This document shows positions 53,485 to 61,591 of a stretch of DNA of 64,000 bases, in pieces (the stretch's first letter is position 1; each line of letters begins with the position of its first letter). A program made the position numbers and the translations under genes. The notes beneath the pieces are model-generated. The model did not search any database. It had not been told where the DNA came from and saw only the letters and a list, made by a program, of their open reading frames with translations. The DNA is from UBA11524 sp965646445 (lineage in GTDB: Bacteria > Bacillota > Clostridia > Christensenellales > Aristaeellaceae), in NCBI GenBank assembly GCA_965646445.1, contig CBFFZW010000004.1:1-64000 (forward strand), given 5' to 3'.

Positions 53485-54387
53485 ATGAACAAGCGGTTTT
53501 CTCTGGCCTTCCTGATGACGCTGTGCCTGTGCCTGACGGCCCGGGCGGACATCCATTATGAGCAGATGCCGCCGTCGGACTGGGCCCAGCGTCCGATCTT
53601 CCGGCTGGTCGCCATCGACGCCAACCGCAACGACGCCATGCTGCTCACCTGCGAGGGCGAGGCCATGATGGTGGACAGCGCGGACGGATGCAGCCTGCCG
53701 GACATCTGCGCCGCGGCGGACGCCCAGCAGGTGACGCACTTCAAGTACCTGTTCAGCACCCATTCGGATACCGACCACATCTGGGGCTTTCCGGGGCTGA
53801 TCCATGAGGAGGGTTACACCTTCGGCGAGTTCCTTTCGCCCAATCCCGAAAGCTACCGGGACAAGGAGCGGAACCATGAGCGCGTGACCTATGGCCTTCG
53901 CAAGCTGGAAATCCCTTACCGGGAGCTGGCGGACGGCGAGGTGCTGACCCTGGGGGGCGCATCCCTGCGGGGGATGCGCTGCATGGAAAACGCCGGGGCC
54001 AACGCCCGGGGCGCGGCGCTGTACATCACCTATGGCGACAGCCGCGTGCTGCTGACGGCGGACGCGGAGAGCACGGCCATGCGCTACTATGTGCGGCAGT
54101 ACGGCGCGGAGGGTCAGCTGAAGGCCGACATCATGAAGGCGCCCCATCATGGCATCAACGCGCTGCCGACGGAATTTGCGCAGGCTGTTTCGCCTGAGCT
54201 GGTTTTCGTCACCAACCTGGAGCGGAACGTGCCGCGGGTTCGGGGTCGTATCCGGCGGGCGATGCCGGAGGCGGAGCTGATGTTCTGCGGCGAAGGCACC
54301 ATCGTGATGGAGACGGACGGCGCGGATTGGTACGTCTGGCAGCTGCCGAACAATCAGCTGCTGACGGCGGATGATCTGACGCACTGA
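53485..54387 (+). CDS. Secreted metallo-beta-lactamase-fold paralogue with altered metal motif
   Basis: The protein of 300 residues starts at ATG 53485 or 53473. It has a signal peptide (NKRFSLAFLMTLCLCLTARA). It aligns end to end with the preceding protein (PPSDWAQRPIFRL, EAMMVDSADG, LLTADAES, KAPHHGINALPTEF, GTIVMETDGADWYVWQL). The HxHxDH signature here reads HSDTDH, so the second His is Asp. This may change metal content or abolish catalysis. The two genes are probably co-transcribed. Function unknown. Confidence 0.75.
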   Translation: MNKRFSLAFLMTLCLCLTARADIHYEQMPPSDWAQRPIFRLVAIDANRNDAMLLTCEGEAMMVDSADGCSLPDICAAADAQQVTHFKYLFSTHSDTDHIWGFPGLIHEEGYTFGEFLSPNPESYRDKERNHERVTYGLRKLEIPYRELADGEVLTLGGASLRGMRCMENAGANARGAALYITYGDSRVLLTADAESTAMRYYVRQYGAEGQLKADIMKAPHHGINALPTEFAQAVSPELVFVTNLERNVPRVRGRIRRAMPEAELMFCGEGTIVMETDGADWYVWQLPNNQLLTADDLTH

Positions 54388-54437
54388 TTTTGTTTGGAAA
54401 AAAAGCGGAAAAACCCGCGCAAAGCCCGTGGGCCATC

Positions 54438-54466
54438 TTGCGTGGCGGGAAAAGTTGTGTTACAAT
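54438..54466 (+). promoter_or_regulatory. tig promoter
   Basis: TTGCGT, a 17-base spacer and TACAAT. About 75 bases of leader precede the trigger factor start. Confidence 0.65.
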
Positions 54467-54547
54467 GTCAATCGGCGCGTTTTGCTTTCGCGCAGGACGC
54501 ATGGGGCGAGAGGCCCCCGATAGAGTCGCAGGAGGGAACAATCCGAC

Positions 54548-55858
54548 ATGAGCCATACCTATGAGAAGCTTTCCAGCAACAAGGCCAAGCTGACCTTCGT
54601 GATTCCTGCCGAGCAGTTTGACGAGGCGATGAATAAGGCTTATCTGAAGAACCGCGGCCGCATCAACGTTCCCGGCTTCCGCAAGGGCAAGGCCCCCCGC
54701 AAGCTGATTGAGAACATGTACGGCGAGGGCGTTTTCTATGACGACGCCCTGGACATGATCTTCCCCGAGGTGTACCCCGCCGCCATTGAGGCCGAGGGCC
54801 TGCAGCCCGTGGATCGCCCCGAGGTGGACGTGCAGGAGATCGGCTCCGGCAAGGAGCTGAAGTTCACCTGCGAGTTCTTTGTGCGCCCCGACGTGGAGCT
54901 GGGCCAGTACAAGGGCCTGGAGGTGGAGGTGGAAAAGCAGACCGTCACCGACGATCTGGTGGACACCCGCATCAAGCAGGATCAGCAGAAGGCCGCCCGC
55001 ACCATCGACGTGGATGACCGCGCCGTGGAAAACGGCGACACCGTGAACCTCGACTATGCCGGCAGCGTGGACGGCGTGGCCTTCGAGGGCGGCACCGCGC
55101 AGAATCAGACCCTGGTGATCGGCAGCAACACCTTCATCCCCGGCTTCGAGGAGCAGATGATCGGGATGCAGATCGGTGAGGAGAAGGATCTGAATGTGAC
55201 CTTCCCCGAGCAGTATCATTCCGAGGAGCTGGCCGGCAAGGCCGCCGTCTTCCATGTGAAGGTCAACGGCATCACCGTGACCGAGATGCCCGAGCTGGAT
55301 GACGACTTCGCCGCCGACGTCAGCGACTTCACCACCTTTGCCGAGTACAAGGAGTCCATCGTCAAGGAGCTCACCGAAAAGGCCGAGAAGAACAACGATG
55401 TGACCATCGAGAACGCTCTGGTGGAGAAGGCCGTCGAGAACGCCACCATCGACGTGCCCGACGCCATGATTACCGAGCAGACCCAGTACATCCTGCGGGA
55501 GATGGAAATGCGGATGATGTACCAGGGCCTGCGGATGCAGGATTACATGAAGTACACCGGCCAGACCATGGAGCAGCTGCAGGAGGCTTATCGCGGCGAG
55601 GCGGAGAAGCGCGTGCGCGTGGAGCTGACCCTGGAGGCCATCCGCAAGGCCGAGGGCATCGAGCCCACTGAGGAAGAGATTGCCGCCGAGATGAAGAGCC
55701 AGGCTGAGCGCATGGGCCAGAAGGTGGAGGAATTCGAGGATTCCCTCACCGAGGCGCAGCGCGGCTACATCGCGGACGCCGCCGCCGTGCAGAAGGTGGT
55801 GGCCCTGCTGAAGGCCGACGCCAAGGTGACCGAGAAAAAGGCCGCCGACGCGGAGTAA
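54548..55858 (+). CDS. tig: Trigger factor
   Basis: The ribosome-bound chaperone of 436 residues has the ribosome-docking signature NVPGFRKGKAPRKLIE near residue 40, a PPIase (FKBP-like) domain in the middle (NGDTVNLDYAGSVDGVAFEGG, LVIGSNTFIPGFEEQMIGMQIGEEKDL) and a long helical C-terminal cradle. RBS AGGAGG at 12 bases. First gene of the protein quality-control cluster. Codon use is strongly biased, as expected for an abundant protein. Confidence 0.97.
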   Translation: MSHTYEKLSSNKAKLTFVIPAEQFDEAMNKAYLKNRGRINVPGFRKGKAPRKLIENMYGEGVFYDDALDMIFPEVYPAAIEAEGLQPVDRPEVDVQEIGSGKELKFTCEFFVRPDVELGQYKGLEVEVEKQTVTDDLVDTRIKQDQQKAARTIDVDDRAVENGDTVNLDYAGSVDGVAFEGGTAQNQTLVIGSNTFIPGFEEQMIGMQIGEEKDLNVTFPEQYHSEELAGKAAVFHVKVNGITVTEMPELDDDFAADVSDFTTFAEYKESIVKELTEKAEKNNDVTIENALVEKAVENATIDVPDAMITEQTQYILREMEMRMMYQGLRMQDYMKYTGQTMEQLQEAYRGEAEKRVRVELTLEAIRKAEGIEPTEEEIAAEMKSQAERMGQKVEEFEDSLTEAQRGYIADAAAVQKVVALLKADAKVTEKKAADAE

Positions 55859-56041
55859 TTCGCTGGGAAACCGGCTAATATGTAACAAATGAACGCGCAG
55901 GGGACGGTTTGATGCGGCGGCGCCGTTTCATGACTGTCTCCTGCGTTTCGCACATGGAGGCATGAACCGCAGCGAAGGCGCATATGATAGAATGGCGCCA
56001 ATGGCGCCGCGGCGAACGCCCGCAAAAAGGAGGCAAGCGCA

Positions 56042-56638
56042 ATGACGCTGGTACCCATGGTCGTGGAGCAGACCAACCGGGGCGAACGCTCCTATGACAT
56101 TTACTCCCGCCTGCTCAAGGATCGCATCGTGTTCCTGGGCGGAGAGATCGACGACAACGTGGCCAACCTGGTGGTGGCGCAGCTGCTCTTCCTGGAAATG
56201 GAGGACCCGGACGCCGACATCAGCCTGTACATCAACAGCCCAGGCGGCTCCGTAACCGCGGGCATGGCCATCTACGATACCATGCAGTACATCCGGCCCC
56301 AGGTGCGCACGGTGTGCATCGGCATGGCGGCCTCCATGGGCGCCTTCCTGCTGATGGCGGGCGAAAAAGACAAGCGCCTGGCCCTGCCCAACAGCGAGGT
56401 CATGATCCATCAGCCCCTGGGCGGCGCGCAGGGACAGGCGACGGACGTGCAGATTCGTGCCGAGTGGCTGCTGAAGACCAAGGAAAAGATGACCCGAATG
56501 ATGGCGGAGATGTCCGGCCAGCCCATCGACAAGGTCAAGGCCGACGTGGAGCGCGACTACTTCATGTCCGCCCAGGAGGCCCTCGACTACGGCATCATCG
56601 ACGAAATCTATCAGCCCCGCGACAAGCAGGCGAAGTAA
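56042..56638 (+). CDS. clpP: ATP-dependent Clp protease proteolytic subunit
   Basis: The protein of 198 residues has the family length. The catalytic Ser is in GMAASMGAFLL near residue 98, and the His in MIHQPLGGAQGQATD near residue 123. The N-terminal MVVEQTNRGERSYDIYSRLLKDRI is typical. RBS AAGGAGG. It forms barrels driven by ClpX downstream. No CtsR-type repeat is visible upstream. Confidence 0.97.
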   Translation: MTLVPMVVEQTNRGERSYDIYSRLLKDRIVFLGGEIDDNVANLVVAQLLFLEMEDPDADISLYINSPGGSVTAGMAIYDTMQYIRPQVRTVCIGMAASMGAFLLMAGEKDKRLALPNSEVMIHQPLGGAQGQATDVQIRAEWLLKTKEKMTRMMAEMSGQPIDKVKADVERDYFMSAQEALDYGIIDEIYQPRDKQAK

Positions 56639-56700
56639 AATCGCCATTGGCAGTCAGCCAGCGGTACGCCAAATTTGCCGTCGGCAGACTGAAATCGTGT

Positions 56701-56846
56701 AACCCGGCTTTGCCGGGTTCGCGGGTCGTTTTCCGCTTGCGGAAAACATTCCTTACACTCGCGAACGGCCGGGAGAACGGCTCCGCCGTTCGACCAGTAA
56801 GCGAGTGCAAACCTCATCGAAATGGTTCTTCAGACCATTTCGATGA
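56701..56846 (+). repeat. Modular multi-hairpin intergenic element, copy E
   Basis: Located between clpP and clpX. AACCCGGC/GCCGGGTT (56701-56719); H3 GTTTTCCG/CGGAAAAC (56728-56747); anchor TTCCTTACAC; outer stem CACTCGC/GCGAGTG (56756-56762/56801-56807) around GAACGGC/GCCGTTC (56775-56791); terminal hairpin TCATCGAAATGGT/ACCATTTCGATGA (56814-56826/56834-56846). The H1 module is absent. The terminal hairpin ends four bases before the clpX ribosome site, so it could affect clpX expression. Confidence 0.75.
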
Positions 56847-56860
56847 CACCGGAGGTTTTT

Positions 56861-58180
<1,320 letters not shown>

Positions 58181-58185
58181 CGGTC

Positions 58186-58221
58186 GCCCCGCCCTCCGGC
58201 ATGGAGCAGGCGGGGCTTTTG
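58186..58221 (+). terminator. Intrinsic terminator of clpX
   Basis: GCCCCGCC/GGCGGGGC is followed by TTTTG, six bases after the stop. Confidence 0.8.
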
Positions 58222-58247
58222 CAAGCGAAAGGACAGGAGAGAAGCCA

Positions 58248-59186
58248 ATGAAGATTGTGGTGCTGGACGGCGCGGGGCTGAACCCCGGCGACCTGTCGTG
58301 GGAAGGGCTTGAAGCCCTTGGCGAGGTGACGGTTTACGACCATACCGCCCCTGAGGACGTGCGGGCCCGCATGGCCGGGGCGGACATCATCCTGACGAAC
58401 AAGACCCTGCTGACGGCCGAATTGATGGACGCCTGCCCGAGCGTGAAGTACATCGGCGTGCTGGCCACGGGGTACAATGTGGTGGATCTTGCCGCGGCGG
58501 CGCAGCGGGGCATCCCCGTGACAAACGTGCCCGCCTACGGCACCCAGGAGGTGGCCCAGCATGTGTTCGCGCTGCTGCTGGAAATCTGCAACCGCGTGGG
58601 CCATCATGATGACGCCGTGCGGGAAGGCCGCTGGGCCAGCAGTCCGAATTTCTGCTTCTGGGATATGCCCTTGGCGGGCCTGGCGGGCAAGACCATGGGC
58701 GTCATCGGCCTGGGCAAGATCGGCCGGGCCACGGTGGACATCGCCCGGGCCTTCGGCATGCAGGTCATCGCCGCCAGCGCCCACGCTGATGACGACTTTG
58801 TCGTTCCTATGCCGCGGCTGCTCCGGGAGAGCGACGTGATCTCCCTCCACTGTCCCCTGACGGCGGAGAACGCGGGCTTCGTCAACGCCGAAACCATCGG
58901 GCAAATGAAGGACGGCGTGATTCTCATCAACACGGCCCGGGGCGGGCTCATCGACGAAAGGGCGCTGCGAGAGGCGCTGCTCAGCGGCAAGGTGGCCGCG
59001 GCGGGGCTGGATGTGCTGTCCAGCGAGCCGCCCCGGGCGGACAATCCCCTCATCGGGCTGGAGAACTGCGTCATCACCCCGCATATTGCCTGGGCGTCCA
59101 GGGAGGCTAGGGCGCGGCTGATGGCCATCGCGGTGGATAACGTGGCGGCCTTCCTGCGCGGGGAAAGGCAGAATGTGGTGAACTGA
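58248..59186 (+). CDS. D-2-hydroxyacid dehydrogenase (glycerate dehydrogenase-like)
   Basis: The NAD(P)-dependent protein of 312 residues has LATGYNVVDLAAAAQRGIPVTNVPAYGT for substrate binding, the Rossmann motif GVIGLGKIGRA near residue 150 and catalytic Arg, Glu and His in NTARGGLIDE, LDVLSSEPP and ITPHIAWAS. It most resembles hydroxypyruvate/glycerate dehydrogenases (HprA), although 2-hydroxyacid specificity cannot be read from sequence. It interrupts the usual clpX-lonB neighbourhood and is flanked by a terminator on each side, so it is an independent insertion. Confidence 0.88.
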   Translation: MKIVVLDGAGLNPGDLSWEGLEALGEVTVYDHTAPEDVRARMAGADIILTNKTLLTAELMDACPSVKYIGVLATGYNVVDLAAAAQRGIPVTNVPAYGTQEVAQHVFALLLEICNRVGHHDDAVREGRWASSPNFCFWDMPLAGLAGKTMGVIGLGKIGRATVDIARAFGMQVIAASAHADDDFVVPMPRLLRESDVISLHCPLTAENAGFVNAETIGQMKDGVILINTARGGLIDERALREALLSGKVAAAGLDVLSSEPPRADNPLIGLENCVITPHIAWASREARARLMAIAVDNVAAFLRGERQNVVN

Positions 59187-59197
59187 GTGGTGCAAGG

Positions 59198-59227
59198 GCG
59201 GAGAAGCGAGGCCTTTTCCGCTTTTTT
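59198..59227 (+). terminator. Probable terminator after the dehydrogenase gene
   Basis: GCGGA/TCCGC with an inner AAGCG/CGCTT option, followed by TTTTTT. The stem is short. Confidence 0.55.
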
Positions 59228-59267
59228 CTTGAATTGTGCAGTGTGTCAGCAAGGAAGAAACGTCCTT

Positions 59268-59474
59268 CAGACCATCAACAAAGTCCCGGGAGGTGTCGGA
59301 GGGCCTGCAGGCCCTCTGACTCTTGATCGAAAATCGGCGGCATGTACGGCGATTTTCGTGCTTTTTCGTTAGAAAAAGCTTCCTTACACGCCCGAATGGC
59401 CGGGAGAACGGCAGCGCCGTTCGATCAGTGAGGGCGTGCATAACTCGACAAAGTGGTGTAAGCTACTTTGTCGA
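59268..59474 (+). repeat. Modular multi-hairpin intergenic element, copy D, with flanking direct repeats
   Basis: H1 GAGGGCCTGCAGGCCCTC (59299-59316); H2 CGAAAATCG/CGATTTTCG (59328-59358); H3 GCTTTTTC/GAAAAAGC (59360-59379); anchor TTCCTTACAC; outer stem CACGCCC/GGGCGTG (59387-59393/59432-59438) around GAACGGC/GCCGTTC (59406-59422); terminal hairpin TCGACAAAGT/ACTTTGTCGA (59445-59474). GAAACGTCCTT occurs on both sides (59257-59267 and 59481-59491), like a target-site duplication. Confidence 0.75.
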
Positions 59475-59491
59475 TACTCTGAAACGTCCTT

Positions 59492-59735
59492 GCAAGGCTC
59501 TTTCATAAAACCCGGACAAGTTTATTAGGTATGCGAACCGAAGGTTTCCAAAGGGCGATCGGAAAGCCCTTTGGTCGCCCGCAGGCGAAACCTGACCTGA
59601 CTGTCCCCAAAGGACGGTTGGATGCCTCCGCAGTCCTCCGCTCAGCAAGCGGAGGACTGCGCAAAATTGCCATTCCTGCCGCACATGTTTCCGCACTGTT
59701 CCGCCCATGATAAGCGAAGAAACGGAGGGAAAAGT
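59492..59735 (+). other. Hairpin-rich leader region upstream of lonB
   Basis: No gene is seen. AAAGGGC/GCCCTTT and TCGCC/GGCGA lie within an outer GGTTTC/GAAACC pairing (about 59546-59592). GTCC/GGAC follows, and a perfect 13-bp hairpin GCAGTCCTCCGCT/AGCGGAGGACTGC is at 59630-59660. No promoter is obvious. This stretch, element D and the terminator fill the 549 bases between the dehydrogenase and lonB. Confidence 0.5.
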
Positions 59736-61439
59736 GTGGTCAACGTCCTGCTGATTGTCATTCAACTGGTGGTAACGCTGGTGGTGGGCCTGTACTTTTA
59801 CAAGCAGCTCAAGCAGCAAAAGAACGCGCAGCCCGCGGCGCGCAGGGAAAGCAACCGGGAGATGGAGAAGCTGAACCGAATGCGGGCCATCCGCCTGTCC
59901 GAGCCGCTGGCGGAGAAGGTGCGCCCCACGCACTTCCGGGAGATCGTGGGCCAGGAGGACGGCATCAAGTCCCTCAAGGCCATCCTGTGCGGGGCGAATC
60001 CCCAGCATGTGCTGATTTACGGCCCGCCCGGGGTGGGCAAGACCTGCGCCGCCCGCCTGGTGCTGGAGGCCGCCAAGCACAGCGCCGGCACGCCCTTCAA
60101 GGAAAGCGCCCCCTTCATTGAGATGGACGCCACCTGCGTCCGCTTTGACGAGCGGGCCATTGCCGATCCGCTCATCGGCAGCGTGCACGACCCCATCTAC
60201 CAGGGCGCGGGGCCTCTGGGCGTCCAGGGTGTGCCCCAGCCCAAGCCAGGGGCGGTGAGCAAGGCCCATGGCGGCGTACTGTTCCTGGATGAAATCGGTG
60301 AATTGCACCCCATCCAAATGAACAAGCTGCTCAAGGTGCTGGAGGATCGCAAGGTCATGTTCGAGAGCGCCTACTACAATCCGGAGGATACCTCCGTGCC
60401 GCGCCACATCCACGATATTTTCAAGCAGGGGCTGCCCGCCGATTTCCGCCTGGTGGGCGCCACCACCCGGAGCCCCAACGACATCAGCCCGGCCCTTCGC
60501 TCCCGCTGCATGGAAATCTTCTTCCGCGCGCTAACGCCGGAAGAGATTGCCTCCATCGCCGCCGGGGCCGCTGAGCGGGCCGGGTACGAGATGGCCCAAA
60601 GCGAGGCGGACACCATTGGCCGCTATTCCTCCTGCGGGCGGGATGCGGTGAACATCGTGCAGATGGCCGCGGGTCTGGCGCAGCTGGAGGAGCGGAAGGT
60701 CATCACCGGCGCGGACGTCAGCTGGGTGGTGCAGTCCGGGCACTACGCCGTCCGTCCCTCCCAGAAGGCCGACCTGACCCCCAGGGTGGGGATGATTCAC
60801 GGCCTGGCCGTCTTCGGCACCCATCAGGGCGCGGTGCTGGAAATCGAGGCTGTCTCCACGCCCGGCACGGGTCTGGTGAAGGTGACGGGCATTGTGGAGG
60901 AGGAGGAGCTGGGGGCGGAAGGCCATCGAATGCGCCGCAAGTCCACCGCCCACGGTTCGGCGGAGAACGTCAAGACCCTGCTGGCGGAGCTGGGCTTCCC
61001 CCTGGGGCAGCGGAACCTGCACATCAACTTCCCCGGCGGTGCGCCGGTGGACGGGCCCTCCGCCGGTGTGGCCATGGCGGTGGTGGCCGTCAGCGCGCTG
61101 ACAGGGCAGAAGGTAGACGGCGCCTGCGCCGTGACGGGGGAAATCTCCGTCCAGGGCCAGGTGAAACCCGTGGGCGGCGTTCCCGAAAAGGTGGAGGCCG
61201 CCCGGCAGGCCGGGGTGCGCAAGGTCTTTATTCCCCGGGAAAATGATATGGAAAGCATCCATACCGGCGACATTGAGGTTTGCCCGGTGAGCACCCTGCG
61301 GGAGGTGCTGACGGAGATGCTTCTGCCCGTCACGGTGGAGGACAGCGGGGAGCTTCCCGCGGCGGTCGTCCCGGAAATGACGCTGGCGGCCGCTCCCACA
61401 ATCGCCGGGCCGGCAAAGGCCAGCGTCCTGCCGGAATGA
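59736..61439 (+). CDS. lonB: ATP-dependent protease LonB
   Basis: The membrane-anchored protease of 567 residues starts at GTG 59736, seven bases after GGAGG. An N-terminal membrane segment (VLLIVIQLVVTLVVGLYFY) is followed by an AAA+ domain (GPPGVGKTCAARL, VLFLDEIGELHPIQMNKLL) and a Lon-type proteolytic domain with catalytic Ser in DGPSAGVAM and Lys in GGVPEKVEAA. This is the Bacillus LonB type, active in the forespore there. The C-terminal tail is Ala/Pro-rich. It lies just before lonA, but lonA has its own promoter. Confidence 0.94.
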   Translation: MVNVLLIVIQLVVTLVVGLYFYKQLKQQKNAQPAARRESNREMEKLNRMRAIRLSEPLAEKVRPTHFREIVGQEDGIKSLKAILCGANPQHVLIYGPPGVGKTCAARLVLEAAKHSAGTPFKESAPFIEMDATCVRFDERAIADPLIGSVHDPIYQGAGPLGVQGVPQPKPGAVSKAHGGVLFLDEIGELHPIQMNKLLKVLEDRKVMFESAYYNPEDTSVPRHIHDIFKQGLPADFRLVGATTRSPNDISPALRSRCMEIFFRALTPEEIASIAAGAAERAGYEMAQSEADTIGRYSSCGRDAVNIVQMAAGLAQLEERKVITGADVSWVVQSGHYAVRPSQKADLTPRVGMIHGLAVFGTHQGAVLEIEAVSTPGTGLVKVTGIVEEEELGAEGHRMRRKSTAHGSAENVKTLLAELGFPLGQRNLHINFPGGAPVDGPSAGVAMAVVAVSALTGQKVDGACAVTGEISVQGQVKPVGGVPEKVEAARQAGVRKVFIPRENDMESIHTGDIEVCPVSTLREVLTEMLLPVTVEDSGELPAAVVPEMTLAAAPTIAGPAKASVLPE

Positions 61440-61485
61440 CGGCGAGGCGAAGATCGGCGAAGCCATGAGAAGGGGCGAAGCCCTC

Positions 61486-61514
61486 TTGCCAAATGTCGGG
61501 AATCCCTGTATACT
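61486..61514 (+). promoter_or_regulatory. lonA promoter
   Basis: TTGCCA, a 17-base spacer and TATACT. Transcription would start near 61521. Confidence 0.75.
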
Positions 61515-61518
61515 ATAT

Positions 61519-61549
61519 ACTTGCCGGAGGATATGCTTTTCCGGCAAGT
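61519..61549 (+). promoter_or_regulatory. 5'-end hairpin or operator of lonA
   Basis: ACTTGCCGGA and TCCGGCAAGT form a 10-bp inverted repeat around an 11-base loop right at the predicted transcription start. It could be an operator or a 5' mRNA hairpin. It does not match CIRCE or the CtsR repeat. Confidence 0.5.
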
Positions 61550-61591
61550 TTGCTGTTTCCGCCGGGCGGCGAAAAATCAGGAGGAACAAGA

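Noticed and set aside
54480..54547. Possible riboswitch in the trigger factor leader
   Set aside because: The 75-base leader is short and shows no conserved aptamer pattern.
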